Shown: positions 1 through 7,706 of the stretch, piece after piece
How positions within the stretch are numbered: the stretch's first letter is position 1
Layout of the letters: every line of letters begins with the position of its first letter
DNA from: Clostridiales bacterium UBA929
GTDB taxonomy: Bacteria > Bacillota > Clostridia > Oscillospirales > UBA929
DNA: 13,661 nucleotides
Reading direction: 5' to 3'
NCBI GenBank assembly: GCA_002293625.1
Contig: DBDP01000093.1
Location: 1-13,661 of the forward strand
Position numbers and translations under genes: made by a program
The notes under the pieces: generated by a model
The model's database searches: none
The model's input: the letters and a program-made list of their open reading frames with translations, nothing else
What the model was told of the DNA's origin: nothing

Positions 1-1176
1 CTCTTTGCCCGCGCGTCACTCTACCAGTGCGGCGGCGCGTACGGATTCCGCGACCAGCTGCAAGACGTCTGCGCCGCCCTGCGCTCAGAGCCGCGCCTCG
101 CGCGGGTACAAATTTTACGCGCCTGCTCGCACCAGTATGAGGAAGGGGACGTCATGCACTGGTGGCATCCCGCGAAGCGCTCCCCGGGGTTCTCGGACAA
201 AGGGGTGCGGACCCGCTGCTCCGACGACCTGCTGTGGCTGCCCTATACCGTGGCGGAGTATTGTGAGCGCACGGGGGATTTTGGCATCCTGCAAACGAAA
301 ACGCCGTATTTAGTCTCCCCCCAACTGGAGAAAGAGGACGACCGCTACGAAACTCCGGCAGTTACGAATTATCGCGGGAGTGTGTACGAACACTGCCTAA
401 AAGCCTTTGAGAAGGTGACGGGGCGCGGAACGGGCGGGCGCGGGCTGCTGCTGATCGGCGGCGGCGACTGGAACGACGGCATGAACCTCGTCGGGCATAA
501 GGGCAAAGGCGAAAGCGTCTGGCTGACGTGGTTCGCCGCGCACACCGCCGAACGATTTTCGTTAACCTGCGAGTGTCAGGGCGACAGGGAAAGTTCTCGC
601 AAACTCATCGCGTGGGCGGAGACGCTGATCGCCGCCGCTTCGGAGGCGTGGGACGGGGGTTGGTTTTTGCGCGGGACGTATGACGACGGCACCGAGCTTG
701 GCTCCTCGAAAAGCGACGAATGCCAAATTGACTCGATCGCACAGAGCTTTGCCGCGTTGTTTGCCGGGCGGGTGCCGGAAAACAGAGTACGCGAAGCGCT
801 GCGGAACGCGGAGGAACGGCTGGTTGACACGGACGCGAAGCTGATAAGGTTGTTTGCCCCGGCCTTTTCCGGTCACGGGGCGAAAGACCCGGGCTATATA
901 AAAGGATACGTTCCCGGCGTGCGGGAAAACGGCGGACAGTATACCCACGCCGCCATATGGCTTGCGATGGCGTTTCTGAAAACCGGCGAGCGGGAAAAAT
1001 GCCTGCGGCTTTTGGAGATGCTTATGCCGGAAACGCACGACAACGCCGTTTACAAAGCCGAACCGTATGTGCTGGCAGCCGATGTATACAGCCATCCGGC
1101 GCATCTCGGGCGCGGCGGCTGGAGCCACTACACCGGCGCGGCCTCTTGGTTTTACCGCGTGCTTACGGACAGTTAA
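1..1176 (+). CDS. GH94-family glycoside phosphorylase / cyclic beta-1,2-glucan synthase-like protein, 3' part (5' end outside window)
   Basis: The frame is open from the first base, giving 391 visible residues. The visible part matches the (alpha/alpha)6-barrel of GH94 enzymes, which phosphorolyse beta-glucosides or form the C-terminal part of cyclic beta-1,2-glucan synthases. Seen in order: a YGFRDQLQD segment, GDVMHWWHP (about residues 49-57), GVRTRCSDDLLWLPY, the catalytic-loop motif GGGDWNDGMN with Asp156 and Asp159 (one is the expected general acid), GYIKGYVPGVRENGGQYTHAA, and KAEPYVLAADVYSHP followed by GRGGWSHYTGAASWFYR. These motifs are close to those of beta-1,2-glucan enzymes, but substrate cannot be fixed without the N-terminal part. 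The internal ATG at position 154 is not a real start because homology runs upstream of it. The protein stops just after WFYRVLTDS, where relatives usually continue for several dozen more residues, so the C-terminus looks shortened. Family is confident; exact activity is not. Confidence 0.88.
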   Translation, partial: LFARASLYQCGGAYGFRDQLQDVCAALRSEPRLARVQILRACSHQYEEGDVMHWWHPAKRSPGFSDKGVRTRCSDDLLWLPYTVAEYCERTGDFGILQTKTPYLVSPQLEKEDDRYETPAVTNYRGSVYEHCLKAFEKVTGRGTGGRGLLLIGGGDWNDGMNLVGHKGKGESVWLTWFAAHTAERFSLTCECQGDRESSRKLIAWAETLIAAASEAWDGGWFLRGTYDDGTELGSSKSDECQIDSIAQSFAALFAGRVPENRVREALRNAEERLVDTDAKLIRLFAPAFSGHGAKDPGYIKGYVPGVRENGGQYTHAAIWLAMAFLKTGEREKCLRLLEMLMPETHDNAVYKAEPYVLAADVYSHPAHLGRGGWSHYTGAASWFYRVLTDS

Positions 1177-1230
1177 CAGATAACAGTCAGGACGCGGGAA
1201 TATTTATTTCGATGCCGCCGTTTCCCGTCC

Positions 1231-1340
1231 GTAGGGCGCGTCGCCCTCAACGCGTCGCCGTAGCCCCCTTCGATTCGAAGGGGGTGGCGTCCGTTCGGAC
1301 GCCGGGGGATGTCGGCGGGCGATTTGTGAATCGCCCCTAC
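1231..1340. repeat. Compound palindromic intergenic element (four hairpins, near-matching inverted ends)
   Basis: Four inverted repeats lie in a row. 1233-1247 has arms AGGGCG/CGCCCT. 1264-1284 has 10-bp perfect arms CCCCCTTCGA/TCGAAGGGGG around one base. 1286-1303 has arms GGCGTCCG/CGGACGCC. 1317-1336 has arms GGGCGATT/AATCGCCC with loop TGTG. The whole block begins GTAGGGCG and ends CGCCCCTAC, which are near inverted copies of each other. No T-run follows any stem, so this is not a classic terminator. It resembles REP-like or MITE-like intergenic palindromes. A related stem ending in CCCCTACA occurs near 11,290. Confidence 0.72.
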
Positions 1341-1362
1341 ATAACCCCGCTAAATATTACTC

Positions 1363-1391
1363 TTGCATTTCCCCCGCCGGACGCTTATAAT
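1363..1391 (+). promoter_or_regulatory. Candidate sigma-A promoter for the ABC exporter operon
   Basis: A perfect -10 box TATAAT lies at 1386-1391. A weak -35 TTGCAT lies at 1363-1368, 17 bases away. Transcription would start near 1398, about 20 bases before the ATG at 1420. A G-rich Shine-Dalgarno run (GGGGGG, about 1409-1414) sits 5 bases before that ATG. Confidence 0.6.
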
Positions 1392-1419
1392 GAACGAAGT
1401 ATCCTGATGGGGGGATGTT

Positions 1420-3165
1420 ATGGACGGTATCAAATGGGCCTTCCGGTGGGCGGGGCGGCAGAAATGGCGCTTCTATACCGGAATTTTTTTATCCCTCGTA
1501 ACGGTCGCTTTGGTGATGGCGGAACCGTTTATCTTCAGCGAGATTGTAGACGACGTGCTGATGAATGGGGAGGTCGAACGCCTCACACCGCTGCTGCTGA
1601 CGTCGCTCGGGATCGGCGCGGCGCTGGTGTGCGTAAAATACCTCGCGACCCTCTCGTGGGAGGTGCTGTCGCAGCAGATCGTGCAGGGAATGCGGCGTGA
1701 CCTTTTTTCCCGTATCATCGCCCAAGCGCCGGAATTCTTCCGCAGAAACGCGGCGGGCGACCTCATCACAAAATGTACCGGCGACGTGGATATCGCGCGG
1801 CACTTTTTCTGCTGGGTGCTGCCCGGTATGATCGAAAGCCTGCTGATGGCAGCGACCACCCTCGTCATCTTCCTGATTATCGACCCGCTGTACGCGCTTT
1901 GTCTGTTTGTTATGGCACCGGTTGCGGCGGCGCTTGCGCTGCGGCTCGGTAAACGGATGCGCCCGGCGCACGGAGCCGTGCGGGAGCAGCGCGCCGTGCT
2001 GTCCACCGTCGTCAACGAAAATATCAACGGTATCCGCGTCGTCAAAGCGTTTACCCGCGAGGGATTCGAAACGGAGAAGTTTACTCGGGAAAACGAGCGT
2101 TACCGCGACGCGCAGCTGCACGCGAACAAAACATGGCTGCGTTTCGCGCCGCTGATCGAGTCCGTCTCGCAGTTTTTGGGCGTCATTAACCTTGTCGTCG
2201 GGGGGCTGATGGTCATCTCCGGGCGGGTGACGCTGGGGCAGATGCAGATATTCACCTCGCTCGCGTGGGCGCTGAACCAGCCGATGGTGCAGATGGGGAT
2301 GTTCATCAATGACGCGCAGCGGTTTTTCGCCTCGTGCGAGAAGCTGATCGAAATCTATTACTGCAGAAACCCCATCCAAAGCCCCGAGACGCCCGCGAAA
2401 GTGAGCGAACTCCGGGGGGATATCTCGTTTAAGAACGTCTCGCTGCAAATCGGCGGCACAGACATCCTCACCGATATCAATATTGAGATCGAGGCGGGGA
2501 AGACCGTCGGCTTCATGGGGCCGACCGGCTCCGGCAAGACCGTTTTGGCGTCGCTGGTTCCGCGCTTCGCCGACGTGACGCGAGGAGCCGTTCTGGTGGA
2601 CGGCGTCAACGTGGAGCATTACGCTCTGCCCGACCTGCGCGGAGCGGTGGGCATGACGATGCAGGACGTATTCCTCTTCTCCGCGCCGGTGGAGGACAAC
2701 ATCGCCTACGGAGCCTCCGACGCGCCTTTCGAGCGGATTCAAAAAGCCGCCGAGGCAGCCGACGCCGACCGCTTCGTCACGCAGCTGTCCGACGGTTACC
2801 AAACCATTGTCGGCGAACGCGGCACGGGTCTTTCCGGCGGTCAGAAGCAGCGCGTTTCGTTAGCCCGCGCCCTCCTGCCGGAACCGAAAATTTTGATTCT
2901 GGACGACACAACCAGCGCCGTGGATATGGAAACGGAAAAGCTGATCCAGCGGCGGCTCCGCGTGCTGCCGCGCAAGGCCACCACACTGATTATCGCGCAG
3001 CGCGTCTCCTCGATCCGCCACGCCGACCGCATTTACATTTTGGAGGACGGGCGCGTCGCCGAACAGGGTACGCACGAGGAACTGATGGCCGCTAAGGGGT
3101 ACTATTACCAAACCTATCTGCTCCAGCAAGGCGAGCCTGCGGGGGGTGACGACGTTGGCGAATAA
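1420..3165 (+). CDS. Heterodimeric ABC exporter subunit 1 (fused membrane and ATPase domains; carries the degenerate-site Walker B)
   Basis: A 581-residue half-transporter of the multidrug/lipid exporter type. The N-terminal ~310 residues contain about six hydrophobic membrane segments (first near residues 20-42). The nucleotide-binding domain follows. Walker A is GPTGSGKT (367-374), the Q-loop lies in MTMQDVFLF, the signature is an intact LSGGQ (471-475), and Walker B ends in Asp495. The next residue, normally the catalytic Glu, is Asp496. The switch-loop His is replaced by Gln527 (IIAQRVSS). These changes are known from the non-hydrolysing site of heterodimeric exporters such as TM287/288 and BmrCD. 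The partner is the next gene, which overlaps this one by about 10-20 bases. The start ATG follows a good G-rich ribosome site. The transported compound cannot be told from sequence. Confidence 0.93.
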   Translation: MDGIKWAFRWAGRQKWRFYTGIFLSLVTVALVMAEPFIFSEIVDDVLMNGEVERLTPLLLTSLGIGAALVCVKYLATLSWEVLSQQIVQGMRRDLFSRIIAQAPEFFRRNAAGDLITKCTGDVDIARHFFCWVLPGMIESLLMAATTLVIFLIIDPLYALCLFVMAPVAAALALRLGKRMRPAHGAVREQRAVLSTVVNENINGIRVVKAFTREGFETEKFTRENERYRDAQLHANKTWLRFAPLIESVSQFLGVINLVVGGLMVISGRVTLGQMQIFTSLAWALNQPMVQMGMFINDAQRFFASCEKLIEIYYCRNPIQSPETPAKVSELRGDISFKNVSLQIGGTDILTDINIEIEAGKTVGFMGPTGSGKTVLASLVPRFADVTRGAVLVDGVNVEHYALPDLRGAVGMTMQDVFLFSAPVEDNIAYGASDAPFERIQKAAEAADADRFVTQLSDGYQTIVGERGTGLSGGQKQRVSLARALLPEPKILILDDTTSAVDMETEKLIQRRLRVLPRKATTLIIAQRVSSIRHADRIYILEDGRVAEQGTHEELMAAKGYYYQTYLLQQGEPAGGDDVGE

Positions 3166-4945
3166 GAAGCGCAACACCTTTAATGTGGACGAAGAGCTGG
3201 ACGCCCCGTTCGACTGGAAGCATCTGCGGCGCGCGGGAAGCTACATCGCGCGGCATAAGGGGAAGTTTATCAAGACCTTTGTCATCAGCATTGTTTCCAT
3301 CCTGCTCTCGCTGCTCACGCCGCTGCTCACCATGCTGGTTATCGACAACTTTATCCCGGATAAAAACGTTTCCGGCATCATCGCCGCGGGCGTCGCCTTT
3401 ATCGCCGTCAGCGTCGTAATCGCCGTATGCAACCGCGTCCGCGCCCGTCTCAACAGCCTGTCCGGGCAGCACATCATCTCCGAAATGCGCGCCGACCTGT
3501 TCGCGCATCTGCAAAAGCTTCCCTTCGATTACTACGACGGCCGCCCCGCCGGAAAGATTTTGGTGCGTGTCGTCAACTACATCAATACGGTCGCGGATTT
3601 CCTGTCGAGCGGCTTAATCAACTTTTTAATCGAGCCGCTCGCGATGATCTTCATCGTGCTGTACGCCGCGATCTTCGTATCATGGCGCTTAACGCTCGTG
3701 ATGCTGTGCGGCTTGCCGCTCTTCGCCGTATACATCTTCCTCATTAAAAAGAACCAGCGCCGGGCTTGGCAGGTCGTCTCCAACAAATCCTCCAACATGA
3801 CCGCGTATCTCGCCGAAAACATCAACGGCGTGCGCGTGACGCAGGCGTTTTCCCGCGAGGGGGAGAACCAGGAGGTCATGGAAAACCTGCTCGCGGAAAA
3901 CCGAAGCGTTTGGATGCGGGCGGTGCGTATCACCCACAGCATGTGGCCGGTCACATCGTTCCTCGCCCGCTTGGTTACGGCGGCGATTTACGTCATAGGC
4001 GCCGCGGCGATAAGCGGGACGGAGTCGGTTCTGGAACCGGGCGTCATTATCGCGATGGCGGGGTACGCCGGACGCTTCTGGGGTCCCCTGCAAAACCTCG
4101 GCAACCTTTATAACAACCTTATCAACACCGTTGCCTACCTCGAGCGCATCTTTCAGGTGCTCGACGAGCCGGTCACCGTCGCCGACCGCGAGGGCGCGTA
4201 TGAGCTGCCGGAGATACAGGGAAACGTCACGTTTTTGAACGTCACGTTTGAATACGACCCCGGCATCCCCGTCCTCAAAGGCGTGACGTTTGAAGCACAG
4301 GAGGGTGAATCCATCGCGCTGGTAGGTCCCACCGGCGCGGGCAAGTCCACCATCATCAATATGCTGTCCCGGTTCTACAACATCGCGGGCGGCACGGTCT
4401 ACATCGACGGCCACGACATCGGCGAGGTGACGCTTGCCTCCCTGCGGCGGCAAATGGGCATCATGCTTCAGGACACGTTCATCTTTTCAGGCAATATCAT
4501 AGAAAACATCCGCTACGGCAGGCTTGACGCCACCGACAGCGAATGCATCGAAGCCGCGAAAACCGTCTTCGCGGACGAATTTATTCAAAAGCTTCCCAAA
4601 GGCTACTATACCCCCGTCAACGAGCGGGGCGAAGGGTTTTCCGCCGGGCAGAAGCAGCTGATTTCGTTCGCCCGCACCCTTTTAAGCGATCCGCGCATCT
4701 TAATCTTAGACGAAGCCACCTCCAGCATCGACACGCATACCGAGCGGCTGGTGCAGGAGGGGATCGCCCGCCTGCTGGTGGGGCGCACATCGTTTATCGT
4801 GGCGCACCGCCTCTCCACCATTCGCAACTGCACCCAAATCCTCTACATCGACGGCGGCAACATCGCCGAACAAGGCAGCCACGACGAACTGATGGCGAAA
4901 AAAGGGCTGTACCACGCGCTGTACATGTCGCAGAGCGGCGGGTAA
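3146..4945 (+). CDS. Heterodimeric ABC exporter subunit 2 (fused membrane and ATPase domains; carries the catalytic Glu)
   Basis: Up to 599 residues, with six predicted membrane segments in the first ~330 residues and then an ATPase domain. Walker A is GPTGAGKS (394-401). Walker B is intact with Asp522 and catalytic Glu523 (ILILDEATSS), and the switch His554 is present (IVAHRLST). The signature motif is altered to FSAGQ (498-502) instead of LSGGQ. Its degenerate signature would face the degenerate Walker B of subunit 1, while its intact Walker B would face subunit 1's intact LSGGQ, giving one working and one weak ATP site. Two starts are possible: GTG at 3146, or TTG at 3155. The GGGGGG run at 3141-3146 is better spaced for the TTG (8 bases). 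Both lie inside the end of subunit 1, so translation is probably coupled. It ends 7 bases before the convergent topoisomerase gene. Confidence 0.93.
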   Translation: MTTLANKKRNTFNVDEELDAPFDWKHLRRAGSYIARHKGKFIKTFVISIVSILLSLLTPLLTMLVIDNFIPDKNVSGIIAAGVAFIAVSVVIAVCNRVRARLNSLSGQHIISEMRADLFAHLQKLPFDYYDGRPAGKILVRVVNYINTVADFLSSGLINFLIEPLAMIFIVLYAAIFVSWRLTLVMLCGLPLFAVYIFLIKKNQRRAWQVVSNKSSNMTAYLAENINGVRVTQAFSREGENQEVMENLLAENRSVWMRAVRITHSMWPVTSFLARLVTAAIYVIGAAAISGTESVLEPGVIIAMAGYAGRFWGPLQNLGNLYNNLINTVAYLERIFQVLDEPVTVADREGAYELPEIQGNVTFLNVTFEYDPGIPVLKGVTFEAQEGESIALVGPTGAGKSTIINMLSRFYNIAGGTVYIDGHDIGEVTLASLRRQMGIMLQDTFIFSGNIIENIRYGRLDATDSECIEAAKTVFADEFIQKLPKGYYTPVNERGEGFSAGQKQLISFARTLLSDPRILILDEATSSIDTHTERLVQEGIARLLVGRTSFIVAHRLSTIRNCTQILYIDGGNIAEQGSHDELMAKKGLYHALYMSQSGG

Positions 4946-4952
4946 CACATCG

Positions 4953-6917
4953 TTACGATATATCCGCCAGCTCCAAATACTCAAACCCATGCTCCGCGAT
5001 AAAATTCTTGCGCGCGGATATATTGTCACCCAGGAGCATGTCGAAGACTTCCGAGGTCATCGCGGCGTCCTCCGGTGTAACCTGCACCAAACGCCGCGTC
5101 TCGGGGCTCATCGTGGTAAGCCACATCATATCCGGCTCGTTTTCACCAAGCCCCTTCGAGCGGTTGACGGTGGCGTTCTTCGGGCGTCCCCAGCCCTCCA
5201 AAATCTTCTCTTTCTCGGCGTCGCTCCACGCGAACGCGGTCTTGTCCTTATGAATCAGCTCGAACAGCGGGCTTTCGGCGATGTAGACGTACCCCTTCTC
5301 GATCAGCGTCGGGGTCAGGCGGTGCAGCATCGTCAGAATCATCGTGCGGATATGGAACCCGTCCACGTCGGCGTCGGTGCAGATGATTACCTTGTTCCAG
5401 CGGAGCGCGGAGAGGTCGAACGCCGCCGCTCCTTTTTTTGTTTTCGTTTCGATGCCGCAGCCGAGGACTTTGACGAGGTCGGTGATGATCTCGTTTTTCA
5501 AAATCTTATCCAAATCGGCTTTCAGGCAGTTCAAAATCTTACCCCGCACCGGGATAATCGCTTGAAACTCGCTGTCCCGCGCGAGCTTGCACGCGCCGAG
5601 CGCGCTGTCGCCCTCCACGATATATACCTCGCGGCGGTTGAGGTCGCGGGTGCGGCAATCGTGGAATTTCCCGACGCGCGTCGTGATGTCCATCGCGCCG
5701 GAGAGCTTCTTTTTTAAGCCCAGACGGGTCTTTTCCGCCGTTTCGCGGCTGCGTTTGTTCACCAGTACCTGCGCGGCGGCTGCCTCGGCGGCGGCTTTGT
5801 TCTCAATGAAGAACACTTCAAGCTGGCTTTTCAGCCAGCCGGTCATGCACTCTTGGATAAAGCGGTTGTTCACCGCCTTCTTGGTCTGGTTTTCGTAGCT
5901 CGTCGCGGTGGAGAAGTTGCTCGAAACGAAGCAGAGGCATTCGGCGACGTCCGGCCAGGTAACGCGGCTCTCGGACTTTTGGTATTTGCCGTTGTTTTTG
6001 CAGTACGCGTCCAATGCCGACACGAAAGCCGAACGCACGGCCTTGTCGGGGCTGCCGCCGTGTTCCAAAAACGAGGAGTTATGATAGTGTTCGCAGAACG
6101 ACGCCGACTGCGAAAAACAGAACGCAGCCGACAGGCGCACCTTGTATTCGGGCTTGTCCTCGCGGTCGCGTCCGCGCCGCTCGGCTTGCCAATGCTGGGG
6201 GGCGGTGATGTACGCGTTTTCTTCGCCGACACGCTCCCGAAGATAGTCCATAATGCCGTTTTGGTAAAAGAACGACTGCTTCTCGCCCATATAGTCCAGC
6301 AAAAATGTGACGCCGGGATTGACGACCGCCTGTTTGCGCAGCGTGTCGGTGAAATAGTTCAGCGGTACGGCGATGTCGGTAAATACGTCCCTGTCCGGCT
6401 TCCAGCGGTGGCGCGACCCGGTTTTCTTTTGCGTGACCGGCTGCTTTTGCAGCCCGCCGACGTTGCGTCCCTTCTCAAAGCGCAACGTGTAACGGGTTCC
6501 GTCGCGCAGCACCTCCACATCCATCCATTCCGAGGCGTACTGCGTCGCGCACGCGCCGAGACCGTTTAAGCCGAGCGAAAACTCATAATTCTCGTCGGCT
6601 TCATTGTGGTACTTCCCTCCGGCGTACAGTTCGCAGAAAACCAATTCCCAGTTGAATCGCCCCTCCCGCTCGTTCCAGTCAACGGGGCAGCCGCGCCCCT
6701 CGTCGGAGACTTCAATCGAGTGGTCGGGGTAAACGTTCACGCGGATGGTCTTGCCGTGTCCCTCCCGCGCCTCGTCAATTGAGTTGGAAAGAATCTCAAA
6801 CACCGCGTGCTGGCAACCCTCCAGCCCGTCCGAGCCGAAGATGACGCCCGGACGCTTGCGGACGCGATCCTCGTCTTTAAGCTGGGTGATGGAGGTGTTG
6901 TCGTATGTTTTCCGCAA
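4953..6917 (-). CDS. Type IIA DNA topoisomerase subunit B (GyrB/ParE-like)
   Basis: A 654-residue protein, the usual length for ParE-type subunits. It would supply ATPase and part of the DNA-cleavage core together with an A subunit. The GHKL ATPase domain shows EILSNSIDEA with Glu41, Asn45 and Asp48, DEGRG (72-76), and the glycine loop GLNGLG (116-121). The transducer lysine motif QTK is at 344-346. The Toprim domain has EGDSA (435-439, metal-binding Glu435) and DADVDG (515-520). The C-terminal block RSKGLGE plus ETRRLVQVTPEDAA is typical of the family. The start is TTG at 6917, supported by GAGGAGA six bases upstream. The gene lies 13 bases after the HAD gene and is probably co-transcribed with it. 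No A subunit is adjacent. GyrB and ParE cannot be separated safely by eye, so no symbol is given. Confidence 0.93.
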   Translation of the reverse strand: MRKTYDNTSITQLKDEDRVRKRPGVIFGSDGLEGCQHAVFEILSNSIDEAREGHGKTIRVNVYPDHSIEVSDEGRGCPVDWNEREGRFNWELVFCELYAGGKYHNEADENYEFSLGLNGLGACATQYASEWMDVEVLRDGTRYTLRFEKGRNVGGLQKQPVTQKKTGSRHRWKPDRDVFTDIAVPLNYFTDTLRKQAVVNPGVTFLLDYMGEKQSFFYQNGIMDYLRERVGEENAYITAPQHWQAERRGRDREDKPEYKVRLSAAFCFSQSASFCEHYHNSSFLEHGGSPDKAVRSAFVSALDAYCKNNGKYQKSESRVTWPDVAECLCFVSSNFSTATSYENQTKKAVNNRFIQECMTGWLKSQLEVFFIENKAAAEAAAAQVLVNKRSRETAEKTRLGLKKKLSGAMDITTRVGKFHDCRTRDLNRREVYIVEGDSALGACKLARDSEFQAIIPVRGKILNCLKADLDKILKNEIITDLVKVLGCGIETKTKKGAAAFDLSALRWNKVIICTDADVDGFHIRTMILTMLHRLTPTLIEKGYVYIAESPLFELIHKDKTAFAWSDAEKEKILEGWGRPKNATVNRSKGLGENEPDMMWLTTMSPETRRLVQVTPEDAAMTSEVFDMLLGDNISARKNFIAEHGFEYLELADIS

Positions 6918-6930
6918 AGTGAATCTCCTC

Positions 6931-7584
6931 TCAAAACCCGCCGAGCAGCAGGTCTGTTAATTCTTTCGCGTCGCTTACGAGATAGTCCGCTCCGGCTTCT
7001 CCCAGTTCCTCGCGCGTTCCGTAGCCGTACAGCACGCCTATGGTTTCGATTCCCGCGCTTTTCGCGCCGAGGATGTCGTGCTTGCGGTCGCCGATCATCA
7101 CGGCGGCGCGTAAATCGGTCACCTCGGCGGCTTCCAGCGCGATGCGGATGATCTCCCGCTTGCCGCCCTTCGCCAAGTTTCCGTCCGCGGTGTCGCCGGA
7201 CACGACGGCAAAATACCGCGCGAGGGAAAAATGCTCCAAGATCCGCCGTGCGTATTCCGTCACCTTGTTCGTCGCGACGCAAAGGGTCTTGCCGCGCTCA
7301 TGCAGCGTTTTTAACGCTTCCGGGACACCGGGATACACCGCGTTTTCAAAGATACCCGTATCGGTAAAATACTCGCGGAATTTTGTGACGCCCTTCTCGA
7401 CGTCGGGCGGGGAAAAGCCCATCGAGGCAAACGCCTCCCGCAGCGGCGGCCCGATAAACCGCGTCAGGTTCGCGGGATCCTCCCGTATGCCAAACGCCGA
7501 CAGCGCGTATTGGTACGATTTCGTGATGCCCTCTTGCGGGTCGGTCAGGGTACCGTCAAGGTCAAACAGTATGGTGTCTTTCAC
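6931..7584 (-). CDS. HAD-superfamily phosphatase (phosphoglycolate phosphatase / PpaX-like)
   Basis: A 217-residue cytoplasmic HAD subfamily IA hydrolase. Motif I is DLDGTLTD with nucleophile Asp8 and acid Asp10. An alpha-helical cap follows (about 16-80). Motif II is VATNK with Thr105. The motif III lysine is probably Lys142 (GGKREII). Motif IV is GDRKHD with Asp166 and Asp170. Such enzymes remove phosphate from small phosphorylated metabolites (phosphoglycolate, pyrophosphate or nucleotides), and the substrate here is unknown. The start is GTG at 7584, placed after GGGAGGG with 9 bases between. A clear promoter lies just upstream. It is the first gene of a likely two-gene unit with the topoisomerase subunit; the pairing may only reflect compact packing. 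Confidence 0.9.
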   Translation of the reverse strand: MKDTILFDLDGTLTDPQEGITKSYQYALSAFGIREDPANLTRFIGPPLREAFASMGFSPPDVEKGVTKFREYFTDTGIFENAVYPGVPEALKTLHERGKTLCVATNKVTEYARRILEHFSLARYFAVVSGDTADGNLAKGGKREIIRIALEAAEVTDLRAAVMIGDRKHDILGAKSAGIETIGVLYGYGTREELGEAGADYLVSDAKELTDLLLGGF

Positions 7585-7610
7585 GAATGGGTTCCCTCCC
7601 TATGCAAATC

Positions 7611-7639
7611 AGTATACCACAACACGTGCCGCCCGTCAA
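7611..7639 (-). promoter_or_regulatory. Strong sigma-A promoter for the HAD-topoisomerase unit
   Basis: Read on the minus strand, -35 TTGACG (7634-7639) and -10 TATACT (7611-7616) are separated by exactly 17 bases. Each differs from consensus at a single position. Transcription would start about 20 bases before the GTG start at 7584. Confidence 0.8.
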
Positions 7640-7658
7640 AAAATCCTCCGATATGGAT

Positions 7659-7673
7659 ATTCTTGATTAGAAT
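7659..7673. promoter_or_regulatory. Small inverted repeat, possible operator between HAD and catalase genes
   Basis: ATTCT-TGATT-AGAAT is a perfect 5-bp inverted repeat with a 5-base spacer in the divergent intergenic region. The overlapping stretch 7667-7681 matches the known PerR-box consensus (TTATAATNATTATAA) at about 10 of 14 fixed positions. PerR control of catalase is common in Firmicutes. The match is weak, and no regulator gene is in the window. Confidence 0.25.
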
Positions 7674-7706
7674 GGTAACAATATGCAATTAGAAAGGCGG
7701 TGCATC

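Noticed and set aside
1264..1336. Rho-independent terminator for the GH94 gene
   Set aside because: The stems are strong but none is followed by a T-run. A repeat element explains the cluster better, though it may still slow transcription.
1489..2802. 437-residue open frame antisense to ABC exporter subunit 1
   Set aside because: It is a GC-driven shadow of a convincing gene, with an Arg/His-rich composition and no recognisable motif or ribosome site.
7683..7706. Longer catalase start at ATG 7683
   Set aside because: The well-spaced AAAGGCGG site sits before the ATG at 7707, and the added residues MQLERRCI have no support.
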